Shown here in pieces: positions 30,939 through 36,974 of a stretch of 36,974 bases of DNA. The notes beneath the pieces are model-generated. The model ran no database searches and was not told the origin of the DNA. It saw only the letters and a program-made list of their open reading frames with translations. Made by a program: the position numbers and the translations under genes. Positions within the stretch are counted from its first letter, which is position 1. Each line of letters opens with the position of its first letter. This stretch comes from an uncultured Eggerthella sp. (lineage in GTDB: Bacteria > Actinomycetota > Coriobacteriia > Coriobacteriales > Eggerthellaceae): positions 1 through 36,974 of the forward strand of contig URJE01000006.1 in the NCBI GenBank assembly GCA_900547965.1, written 5' to 3'.

Positions 30939-31892
30939 ATGATTGCTCTTTCTGAAATACCTTCATGGGTTTATAAGATACTGCTGGTTTTGGCCGCAAT
31001 GATTTGGGGCTTCAGTTTCGTGGTCATGAAGGACGTGGTCACGGTTATGCCGCCAGCGTGGCTTTTGGGTATCCGCTTTACCTTGGCAGGTTTGATTCTT
31101 TTCTTTATCCTGCGCAAACGGGTGAAAGCTCATTTTTCAAAGCGCGCTTTGGGCGCTGGCATTGTGCTGGCGGTGTTTGATTTCTCAGCATTCTTGGCGC
31201 AAACCGTGGGCTTGCAGCACACAACGCCGGGCATTAACGCGTTTCTAACCGCAACGTACTGCGTCGTGGTCCCGTTTGCCTGGTGGGTGCTTATGTGCAA
31301 GCGCCCTTCCTTCTTCAATATAGGGGCTGCCGGTATTGCCGTTGTAGGCATTTGGTTGGTTTCAGTTACCACGGCAGGGCAGACGCTTTCCATTGGCCTT
31401 GGTGAATCCCTGACCATGGTCAGCTCAGTTTTGTTTGCGATCCATATCGTCTTTGTGTCCAAGTTCACCGAGAAGCACGATGCGTTGATGCTCACGGTGT
31501 TCCAGTTCATCACCGAGGGCTGCTTTGGGTGCATCGTCGGTGCGGCAACCGAAACGCTCCCTGCGGCTGCAGTGATAACGCCCACGATTATTGGCCAGAT
31601 GGCTTTCCTTATCGTGTTTGCGTCGATCATTGCGTTCGGCATCCAAAACGTTTCGCTTGCGTACGTTAACCCTTCGCAGGCGGCGCTGCTTCTCAGCCTG
31701 GAATCGGTTTTTGGCGTGCTGTTCTCCGTCTTGCTGTACGGAGAGGTTATGACAAGCCGATTGCTAATCGGGTTTGCGTTGATTTTCGTAGCCATCTTGG
31801 TGAACGAGGTGGTGGCTCCGAGGGTTGAGGCGAAACGTGCTATAGTTGCTTTCGGTAGAGACAAATGGAAAGAGGACGGGCCTCATGACTAA
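30939..31892 (+). CDS. EamA/DMT superfamily transporter
   Basis: A 317-residue membrane protein of the drug/metabolite transporter superfamily with about ten helices in two EamA repeats. The first repeat holds MIWGFSFVVMKDVVTVMPP and TPGINAFLTATYCVVVPFAWW. The second starts near residue 155 (GESLTMVSSVLFAIHIVFVSKFTEK) and includes NVSLAYVNPSQAALLLSLESVFG, a typical EamA segment. The substrate is unknown; relatives export amino acids or other metabolites. The next gene begins inside its last codons (an 8-bp overlap), so both are translated from one message. The -10 box is so close that a leaderless message is likely. Confidence 0.88.
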   Translation: MIALSEIPSWVYKILLVLAAMIWGFSFVVMKDVVTVMPPAWLLGIRFTLAGLILFFILRKRVKAHFSKRALGAGIVLAVFDFSAFLAQTVGLQHTTPGINAFLTATYCVVVPFAWWVLMCKRPSFFNIGAAGIAVVGIWLVSVTTAGQTLSIGLGESLTMVSSVLFAIHIVFVSKFTEKHDALMLTVFQFITEGCFGCIVGAATETLPAAAVITPTIIGQMAFLIVFASIIAFGIQNVSLAYVNPSQAALLLSLESVFGVLFSVLLYGEVMTSRLLIGFALIFVAILVNEVVAPRVEAKRAIVAFGRDKWKEDGPHD

Positions 31893-32403
31893 CACCACCG
31901 AGAACATCATCCTTATTGGCATGCCAGGCGCTGGCAAGTCAACCTTGGGCGTTGTTTTGGCGAAGATCCTTGGCTATGAATTCATCGATGCCGACTTGCT
32001 TATTCAGGGCAAACTCGACAAGACGCTGCAGAAGATTATCGATGCATGCGGCCCCGATGGCTTCATAGAAGTGGAAAACGAGGTGCTGTGCACGCTTTCC
32101 ACGAGCCATGCCATTATTGCTACGGGTGGTTCTGCTGTCTACTCCGACGAGGCAATGAAGCATCTGTCCTCTATCGGCACGGTTGTGTACCTTCAGGTTT
32201 CCTATGAAGAGCTGGAAAACCGTCTGGGCGGCCTTCACGAACGCGGTGTTGTTATGAAGAACGGCATCGGCATGAGTTTGGCCGACCTGTATGAGGAACG
32301 CGTACCCCTGTATGAAAAGTACGCCGATCTCACCATCGACATCAATGGCCTTTCGGTTCGTGATGCGGCACGAAAGCTCGTTGATCAAATTTCTATGCTG
32401 TAA
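31885..32403 (+). CDS. Shikimate kinase-like P-loop kinase
   Basis: A 172-residue nucleoside-monophosphate-kinase-fold protein close to shikimate kinase AroK. Walker A GMPGAGKST is at residues 12-20, the magnesium-site Asp in FIDADLL (D35, D37), and the Gly loop in ATGGSAV. True AroK has F-R-x-x-E, where Arg binds the shikimate carboxylate; here this reads FIEVE (F60, I61), so that Arg is missing. The lid Arg appears as the ER of YEERVPLYEKYADLTID. A related, widespread group in clostridia and actinobacteria is usually annotated shikimate kinase without proof. Its gene overlaps the EamA transporter gene, hinting that the transported compound and the kinase substrate may be linked. Confidence 0.75.
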   Translation: MTNTTENIILIGMPGAGKSTLGVVLAKILGYEFIDADLLIQGKLDKTLQKIIDACGPDGFIEVENEVLCTLSTSHAIIATGGSAVYSDEAMKHLSSIGTVVYLQVSYEELENRLGGLHERGVVMKNGIGMSLADLYEERVPLYEKYADLTIDINGLSVRDAARKLVDQISML

Positions 32404-32410
32404 AGCTTGG

Positions 32411-32435
32411 CGCCGGTCAATGACCGGCGTTTTTT
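32411..32435 (+). terminator. Terminator of the EamA-kinase operon
   Basis: CGCCGGTCA-A-TGACCGGCG with TTTTTT after it. Confidence 0.9.
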
Positions 32436-32584
32436 GTGTCCTGGTTTTGTCGAAGCCGATTGAGCAGGTGTGCCAATTGGCCTGCTGAATCATTGCCCGT
32501 TGCCTTTTGTTGGGGGTTCGGCTTCCTGGTGAATTGGTTGGCATGGGCTCTGAAATACATCATGCCTCATTTGTGCATATTGAA

Positions 32585-32674
32585 AAGCGCCTCCCGCATT
32601 GAACCGCCTCCCATTCCTCGGACTTTTATTTCTTTGTCCAAGAAACGGGAGGCGGTTCAATGCGGGAGGCGCTT
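32585..32674. repeat. Long inverted repeat with perfect 28-bp arms
   Basis: The gene-free gap from 32404 to 32722 holds a terminator and this element. Arms at 32585-32612 and 32647-32674 are perfect reverse complements. Each arm contains CGCCTCCC twice, 16 bp apart. The 34-base centre can pair further (GGAC with GTCC around a T-rich loop), giving one long rod. No T-run and no target-site duplication are clear. It stands between convergent genes. The stretch 32436-32584 shows only a weak AGCAGG/CCTGCT repeat. Confidence 0.85.
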
Positions 32675-32722
32675 CGTTGCCGAAGGGGCCTGGTGCGAAT
32701 GCACTGCGTATGTCTGGCGATT

Positions 32723-33127
32723 CTACAGCTCTATGCTCCTGGAAGAACCGTCGATATCGTCGATCTTGGCAATACCTTCTTTCAGAGAGAAGAACGTCAG
32801 GCGTGGATCGCCCCAGTCTTCGTAGGTTTCGCCAAGTGCTGTCATGTGCTCATAGCCTGCTTTGCGAACTTCGTCGCCTGCGGTGTCATTCAGATCGGCT
32901 ACGCCCGTAACGATGATCCAGCCGCGGCCGGGCTTCCATGCGGAAAGTTCGAATTTGGGGTTTTGCTGCAGCTGATGGTAAACGTCTTTGTTTGTTGCCG
33001 TACAGAACCACAGGGTATCGCCTTCGCGCATGGCGAAGCTGAAGGGGCGAACATGGGGCTGGTCGCCTTCGCAGGTTGCCAGGTACCATGCAGGTACAGC
33101 AGTAAGGTATTCGATGATGTCGTCCAT
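32723..33127 (-). CDS. Pyridoxamine 5'-phosphate oxidase-family flavin protein
   Basis: A 134-residue single-domain protein with the split-barrel FMN-binding fold. Recognisable parts are EYLTAVPAWYLATCEGDQPHVRPFSFAM at the start, DTLWFCTATNKDVYHQLQQNPKFELSAW in the middle, and WIIVTGVADL. These small relatives bind FMN or F420 and reduce varied substrates, or act in heme or drug turnover; the specific reaction cannot be told. It lacks the C-terminal part of true PdxH, so pyridoxal phosphate synthesis is unlikely. AAAGGAAC precedes the ATG. It stands downstream of the riboflavin uptake operon on the same strand, which may be a loose flavin link, with about 160 bp between. Confidence 0.82.
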   Translation of the reverse strand: MDDIIEYLTAVPAWYLATCEGDQPHVRPFSFAMREGDTLWFCTATNKDVYHQLQQNPKFELSAWKPGRGWIIVTGVADLNDTAGDEVRKAGYEHMTALGETYEDWGDPRLTFFSLKEGIAKIDDIDGSSRSIEL

Positions 33128-33289
33128 GGTGTTCCTTTCGAGTGGTTGGCGGTTGCCTTGGTTGCTAGGGCTATTAGACGTCGGTATTGCTTCGTTGCGT
33201 TCGCGTTTTGGCTTTGATGGTTGCGCGATGATTTTCCTTGCCAGGGCTGGGGTTCGCTGGGGGCAGCGGTGGGATTGTTTCTCCTGTGC

Positions 33290-34102
33290 CTACAGCAACA
33301 TGTTCAAAGCAAGATCAGTTGCCAGCACGGCCGCTGTGCCGATTCCCAAATAAACGGTACCGGCTATATCGCGCTTGCTAAAGGAAAGCTCCTTTAAGCG
33401 AGTGCGGTTTTCACCACCGTGATAGCAGCGTGCATCCATTCCCAACGAAAGCGTTTCGGCATGTCGGAACGCGCTGGTGAACAGGGGCACGATAAGAGAA
33501 GTCATCATGGCAACGCCTCCTTTGGGCCCCTTTCCGAAATTTGCGCCACGGCTAATTTGCGCGCGATAGATGGTTCGCAGCTCAATGGCGAACTGGGGCA
33601 GGAAGCGCAGGGCGATGCCCATCATCATGGATAGCTCATGGGCGGGTAGTCCGAAGCGCTTGAAGGGCTCCAGAAGGCGCTCAAAGCCATCGGTAAGGTC
33701 GAGCGTGGTGGTGGCCAGCGTAAGCAGGCTCACGCCCAGCAGCAACATGGTAAGGCGGATAGCGATAAAGAGTGCCTGATGCAGACCTTGCTGGCTAATG
33801 CAGATGATCCATAGCTGAAAGTACACTTCGCCGCCTTGGACGAAGAAGATGTTCAGGAGGGCTGTAAATACCACCAGAATGGCAAGCGGCGCAATGGAAG
33901 TGAACGCCTGGTGAAGCGAAATATGCGCGAAGGCAAACATTCCCGCGGTGAACAACGCGGCGACGCCCAGTGACACGTACGACCCCGCAGCGAACACCAT
34001 AACCATGAACAGGATCGAGAGCAGAAGCTTTGCGCGGGGATCCATACGGTGAACGGCGGAATCCTTGGCGATATAGCGGCCAAATACGGCATCTATGTTC
34101 AT
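33290..34102 (-). CDS. ecfT: ECF transporter transmembrane subunit EcfT
   Basis: A 270-residue membrane scaffold of an energy-coupling-factor importer, joining the vitamin-binding S component to the two ATPases. About five hydrophobic segments are visible. The cytoplasmic coupling helices carry the two Ala-Arg-Gly-type motifs, here SRGANFGKGPKGG and MDARCYHGGENRT, which bind the ATPases. The start codon overlaps the end of ecfA2 by four bases (ATGA), so translation is coupled. It is the last gene of the operon. I see no clear terminator in the 160 bp before the flavin protein gene. Confidence 0.93.
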   Translation of the reverse strand: MNIDAVFGRYIAKDSAVHRMDPRAKLLLSILFMVMVFAAGSYVSLGVAALFTAGMFAFAHISLHQAFTSIAPLAILVVFTALLNIFFVQGGEVYFQLWIICISQQGLHQALFIAIRLTMLLLGVSLLTLATTTLDLTDGFERLLEPFKRFGLPAHELSMMMGIALRFLPQFAIELRTIYRAQISRGANFGKGPKGGVAMMTSLIVPLFTSAFRHAETLSLGMDARCYHGGENRTRLKELSFSKRDIAGTVYLGIGTAAVLATDLALNMLL

Positions 34103-34989
34103 AGTTGCGCTGCCTCACTTCCCTCAAGGATGCGGGCGATTTCATCGGCCAAGGATTCAGGCAGGTAGAGCTTTTCGGGTAAGGGCATGCCCTCGGCGCG
34201 AAGCTGGTTTGCCAAGGTTTGGGCATGGGGGATGCCGAGGCCTATTTCGCGTAGCTCAACAGCATGCTTGGTAAAAATTTCTTCTGGCGTGCCCATGAAG
34301 GCAACTTCGCCTTCATGCATGACCAACATGCGGTCTGCAAGAAGGGCGATGTCGTTCATGTTGTGCGAAACCATTACCACCGTAAGGTTGCGCTGCTCGT
34401 GGAGCTGCTTGATGAGGTCGAGGAAATCGGAGCGTGATGCTGGGTCAAGGCCGGCAACCGGTTCATCGAGGACCAAGGTAGTGGGACGCATGGCGAGCAC
34501 GCCGGCAAATGCCACGCGGCGCTGCTGGCCGCCTGAAAGCTCGAAGGGGCTACGTTCGCTCAGCGCATCGAAATCAAGATGCACGTCGGCGAGCGCTTCG
34601 CGGATGCGGGCGTCCACCTCGTCTTCGGACAGGCCCATATTACGCGGGCCGAATGCTACGTCTTCGTAGACTGTTTCGGCGAACAGCTGATGTTCGGGGT
34701 ACTGGAACACCACGCCGATATCGCCGCGAGCGCACGTTGCATTTTTGCGATCGGCCAGATCTTTGCCGTTCCAGAGCACGCGCCCCTCTGTGGGGTTTGC
34801 CAGGCCGTTCAGATGCTGCACCAGGGTGGATTTGCCAGACCCCGTATGCCCTGCAATGGCAAGGAACTCACCGTCGTTGAGGGTGAAGCTTACATTGCGT
34901 AAGGCATAGCGCTGTACTTCTCCGGCTTTCTTTTGTCGTTTGGTGAGCGGCGCGTAGCTGAAGCCTACCTGCTCGAAAGAGATCGACAC
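34099..34989 (-). CDS. ecfA2: ECF transporter ATP-binding subunit EcfA2
   Basis: A 296-residue ABC ATPase with Walker A GHTGSGKST at residues 47-55, the Q-loop region VVFQYPEHQLFAETVYEDVAFGPRNMG that is characteristic of ECF ATPases, signature LSGGQQRRVAFAGVLA, Walker B LVLDEPVAGLDP, and VSHN. A nine- to twelve-residue insertion before the P-loop (PLTKRQKKAGEVQRY) and a C-terminal extension for dimer contact fit EcfA2. It pairs with EcfA1 as a heterodimer. Its first 25 bp overlap the end of ecfA1, and its own end overlaps ecfT. Confidence 0.94.
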   Translation of the reverse strand: MSISFEQVGFSYAPLTKRQKKAGEVQRYALRNVSFTLNDGEFLAIAGHTGSGKSTLVQHLNGLANPTEGRVLWNGKDLADRKNATCARGDIGVVFQYPEHQLFAETVYEDVAFGPRNMGLSEDEVDARIREALADVHLDFDALSERSPFELSGGQQRRVAFAGVLAMRPTTLVLDEPVAGLDPASRSDFLDLIKQLHEQRNLTVVMVSHNMNDIALLADRMLVMHEGEVAFMGTPEEIFTKHAVELREIGLGIPHAQTLANQLRAEGMPLPEKLYLPESLADEIARILEGSEAAQL

Positions 34990-35786
34990 AGTTCCTCCTT
35001 CAGCGTTGTGGTTTCGATGTGGGTGCCAACATTGATGCCGCGATCTTGCAGAAGGCGCGACATGTGGGTGGCGAAGGGTACATCAAGATTAAGATCACGA
35101 AGAATGTGGTCCTGCGTAAGTACTTCGTTGGGGGCGCCGTCGAGTACGCAATGGCCGTCGTTCAACACGATCACGCGATCGGCTTCTGCAGCTTCCTCCA
35201 TGAAGTGGGTGATCATGATAACGGTCATACCCTGTTCGTGGAGCTCTTTGCACACGCGCATCAAGCCGCGGCGTCCGCGCGGGTCGAGCATAGCCGATGC
35301 CTCGTCGAAGATGAGGATTGAGGGATGCATTGCCAGCACGCCTGCGATGGCGACGCGCTGCTTCTGACCGCCTGAAAGGGCCGCAGTCTCGCGCTTTCCT
35401 GAGCCAGCTAAGCCGACTTTTGTCAACGATTCCTCTACGCGCTGACGAAGCTCGGGGTTCTCTATGCCCAGGTTTTCAGGGCCGAATGCCACATCGTTTT
35501 CAACGAGACTGGCAACGATCTGGTCGTCGGGGTTTTGAAATACCGCACCTGCCGTGCTGCGAATGGCGAAGGTATTTTCTGGGTTGCTGGTTTCCAGGCC
35601 ATTCACGGTTACGGTGCCAGTGTCAGGCACCAAGAGTGCGTTGATAAGCTTCGAAAACGTTGATTTACCTGATCCGTTGGCGCCCAAAACGCAGACGAAC
35701 TGGCCCTCTTCGATGGAGAGAGCCAGTTCGGAAAGTACCTTGGTTTCGCCTGTGTAGGTAAAGGAAACGTCGGAAAAGGTAATCAC
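34965..35786 (-). CDS. ecfA1: ECF transporter ATP-binding subunit EcfA1
   Basis: A 273-residue ABC ATPase with Walker A GANGSGKST at residues 35-43, the ECF-type Q-loop AVFQNPDDQIVASLVENDVAFGPENLG, signature LSGGQKQRVAIAGVLA, and Walker B LIFDEASAMLDP in which Glu is followed by Ala where most ABC proteins have Pro, as is common in EcfA1. ITHF carries the switch His. It follows ribU by three bases, which places the energising module directly behind the riboflavin-specific subunit. Confidence 0.94.
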   Translation of the reverse strand: MITFSDVSFTYTGETKVLSELALSIEEGQFVCVLGANGSGKSTFSKLINALLVPDTGTVTVNGLETSNPENTFAIRSTAGAVFQNPDDQIVASLVENDVAFGPENLGIENPELRQRVEESLTKVGLAGSGKRETAALSGGQKQRVAIAGVLAMHPSILIFDEASAMLDPRGRRGLMRVCKELHEQGMTVIMITHFMEEAAEADRVIVLNDGHCVLDGAPNEVLTQDHILRDLNLDVPFATHMSRLLQDRGINVGTHIETTTLKEELCRSLSSR

Positions 35787-35789
35787 GGT

Positions 35790-36371
35790 TTAGCGACCCT
35801 TCGTCTGATCCTTCTTAGGAGTAATAAGGTTGGAAATCGACTTGTAGATAACCAGCGTCAGAACTGCGTTGAGCAAACCCTTCAGCAGGTTGAACGGAAT
35901 GAGGATGGGGATGATCATTGCCGTTACCGCTTCGAAGGGAACGCCCAGCCACATAGGGGTAACAATGAGATTACCCACAACGGCGGCAGCCAGTGCGGCG
36001 ATGATGCTGAGCACCAAACCGCCGATGGCGGCGGGGTAGGTGTGCTTCTTCTTGTAGATGATGGCCGCGGGCAACACGAAGCACGTGACGGTGAGCACAT
36101 TCATAAGCGCACCGGTGAAGTCTGCCATAAGCAGGCCGTGAATGATGGCGGTCAGAACGCCTACCGCAACGCCGGCGCCAGGGCCGAATGCGAAGCCGGA
36201 AACCATGGCGGGCATATTCGAGGCGTCGAACTTAAGCCAGGTTACACCGGGCAGCAAGGGGAATTCGATGAACGAAAGAAGAACGCCAATGGCGCACATA
36301 AGGGCCATCGTAACCAGTTGTTTGGTAGACCATGCGTTGGTGTTCTTGGTGGGGGTGTTCGGGGTAGACAA
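35790..36371 (-). CDS. ribU: Riboflavin ECF transporter substrate-specific subunit RibU
   Basis: A 193-residue membrane protein with about six helices that binds riboflavin. Family features are the N-terminal ALMCAIGVLLSFIEFPLLPGVTWLKFDASNMPAM region and the GFAFGPGAGVAVGVLTAIIHGLL segment. The identification is made firm by the FMN riboswitch in its leader. The start is a TTG, six bases after an AGGAGG that itself begins right where the riboswitch P1 stem ends. The ecfA1, ecfA2 and ecfT genes follow without gaps, so the whole importer is one transcript, unlike many bacteria where RibU stands apart and shares a distant ECF module. Confidence 0.93.
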   Translation of the reverse strand: MSTPNTPTKNTNAWSTKQLVTMALMCAIGVLLSFIEFPLLPGVTWLKFDASNMPAMVSGFAFGPGAGVAVGVLTAIIHGLLMADFTGALMNVLTVTCFVLPAAIIYKKKHTYPAAIGGLVLSIIAALAAAVVGNLIVTPMWLGVPFEAVTAMIIPILIPFNLLKGLLNAVLTLVIYKSISNLITPKKDQTKGR

Positions 36372-36383
36372 AGCAAGCCTCCT

Positions 36384-36539
36384 GTCTCTTCCATCCGGAC
36401 TGTAACCGTTGGCTTTGGATTTGCACCAAATCAGCCTGCTTAAGCTGTCAGGCCAAGCAGGGTTGCGGGCTTCAGGTGAAGCTAGGTTTGCTTCGGGGAT
36501 CTGATACCGCCAGTGAGGAATTGCACCTCGCCCTGAAAC
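36384..36539 (-). promoter_or_regulatory. FMN riboswitch (RFN element)
   Basis: On the minus strand the conserved RFN blocks appear in order: AGGGCGAGGTGCAATTCC, CACTGGCGGT, AAGCCCGCAA, GATTTGGTGCAAATCCAAAG, CCAACGGT and AGTCCGGATGGAAGAG. P1 is closed by GTTTC with GAGAC. The ribU AGGAGG (36378-36383) abuts the 3' side of P1, which suggests control of translation initiation; I see no terminator hairpin between the aptamer and the gene. When FMN is plentiful, riboflavin uptake should be shut off. Confidence 0.97.
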
Positions 36540-36553
36540 AGCGTTCGCGGGTT

Positions 36554-36582
36554 ATCCTACCATTCCCGGGGGCCGCGCTCAA
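36554..36582 (-). promoter_or_regulatory. Promoter of the ribU-ecfA1-ecfA2-ecfT operon
   Basis: Minus-strand TTGAGC, a 17-bp spacer, and TAGGAT, ending about 15 bp before the riboswitch. Confidence 0.65.
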
Positions 36583-36588
36583 CTGGAG

Positions 36589-36812
36589 CAGCCCCTTTGC
36601 GGGGAGTTTCCGTCCCCGCAATAACGAAGCCCTTGCAGGGTGCCGCCTGGGGTAAAGGAGCTTTTGCAGGAGCCTTTCCCTTGGAGGCCTTTACCAACAC
36701 AGTAAAGTGGTTGGCGTTCACCGGAGTCCCGCCTGCAGCGAAAGGGATTTTTTGGGAGCGTCGCCTGCAGTAAAGGGGCCTTTGCGGGAGTTTTTCCCGC
36801 ACGGTAAAGGAA
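36589..36812. repeat. Degenerate GC-rich repeat tract
   Basis: This fills most of the gap between the ribU promoter and tRNA-Arg. A loose unit containing TTTGC(G/A)GGAG, then TTTCCC and GTAAAGG, recurs with changes; GTAAAG- or GCGAAAG-type cores fall near 36652, 36702, 36738, 36769 and 36803, spaced 31-50 bp. Both strands have short open frames, but none has a ribosome binding site or family character. From 36813 to 36875 I see nothing. Confidence 0.5.
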
Positions 36813-36875
36813 GGTGGGGCTAGAAAGGGTTGTGAAGGATGTTTTGATGCGTCTATATGGAGTGCAGAAGGGGTG

Positions 36876-36884
36876 TGTTAAGAT
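36876..36884 (+). promoter_or_regulatory. Extended -10 promoter of tRNA-Arg
   Basis: TGTTAAGAT is an extended -10 element 28 bp before the mature tRNA start; the -35 is weak. Confidence 0.45.
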
Positions 36885-36912
36885 AGCAGAGCTGTTTGTC
36901 AGCATCCTTTTT

Positions 36913-36974
36913 GCCCCCGTAGCTCAGAGGATAGAGCGTCGGTTTCCTAAACCGTGCGTCGGAGGTTCGAGTCC
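36913..36974 (+). tRNA. tRNA-Arg (anticodon CCU), cut by the window end
   Basis: Acceptor 5' strand GCCCCCG, D arm GCTCAGAGGATAGAGC, anticodon arm TCGGT-TTCCTAA-ACCGT reading CCU (codon AGG), and the T-arm start GGAGGTTCGAGTCC. The 3' acceptor strand lies beyond the window. Confidence 0.95.

Noticed and set aside
36557..36905. Two overlapping minus-strand frames in the repeat tract before ribU
   Set aside because: Their peptides only reflect the degenerate repeat; no start signal, and they cover the ribU promoter.

Overview
This window reads as an ordinary chromosomal segment of an anaerobic Gram-positive actinobacterium, most likely class Coriobacteriia (Eggerthella/Slackia-type), with moderate GC. 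That placement is my inference. It rests on the gene mix (an MEP isoprenoid pathway, RipA/PcsB-like NlpC/P60 hydrolases, a TatA, a long-form HPF, ClpC, an ECF riboflavin importer), on frequent TTG/GTG starts, and on the lack of any Gram-negative envelope gene. I see no prophage, integrase, insertion sequence, CRISPR array or defence island.

Layout. 1-2.8 kb: a VanZ-like protein, a DHA2-type efflux pump and a phosphinothricin-type GNAT acetyltransferase broken by a one-base frameshift. 2.8-3.2 kb: a gene-poor stretch with a terminator, a coding-like remnant and degenerate 49-bp tandem repeats. 3.2-5.7 kb: a polar amino acid ABC importer (lipoprotein, permease, ATPase). 5.8-8.8 kb: a gamma-class carbonic anhydrase fold protein convergent with HPF, then NhaA. 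8.9-11.4 kb: two tandem paralogous secreted NlpC/P60 peptidases, followed by tRNA-Pro. 11.7-14.1 kb: tatA, greA, lysS. 14.2-19.9 kb: a REP-like hairpin, a CIRCE operator, then clpC-ispD-ispF-cysS. 20-25.8 kb: a TetR regulator, a UspA protein, ferrochelatase on the minus strand, an ABC-F ATPase and an AroE-like dehydrogenase. 25.9-28.4 kb: tRNA-Ser(UGA), tadA-ispE and lemA. 28.4-32.4 kb: tRNA-Ser(GCU), a DUF2207 protein, an EamA transporter and a shikimate-kinase-like protein. 32.4-36.5 kb: a long inverted repeat, a flavin-type oxidase-fold protein, and the minus-strand riboflavin ECF operon ribU-ecfA1-ecfA2-ecfT under an FMN riboswitch. 36.6-37 kb: degenerate repeats and the start of tRNA-Arg(CCU).

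How the genes fit together. Three MEP enzymes (IspD, IspF, IspE) lie in two clusters. Translation and RNA functions are scattered between them (LysRS, CysRS, TadA, GreA, HPF, four tRNAs). Regulation readable from sequence includes a CIRCE operator overlapping the clpC promoter, an FMN riboswitch whose end abuts the ribU ribosome binding site, and three genes whose -10 box lies only 7-8 nt before the ATG, which predicts leaderless mRNAs.

I found no clear new multi-gene system. The most unusual material is non-coding (a 28-bp perfect inverted repeat, a REP-like hairpin, two degenerate repeat tracts) plus two shikimate-pathway homologues with changes at substrate-binding positions.
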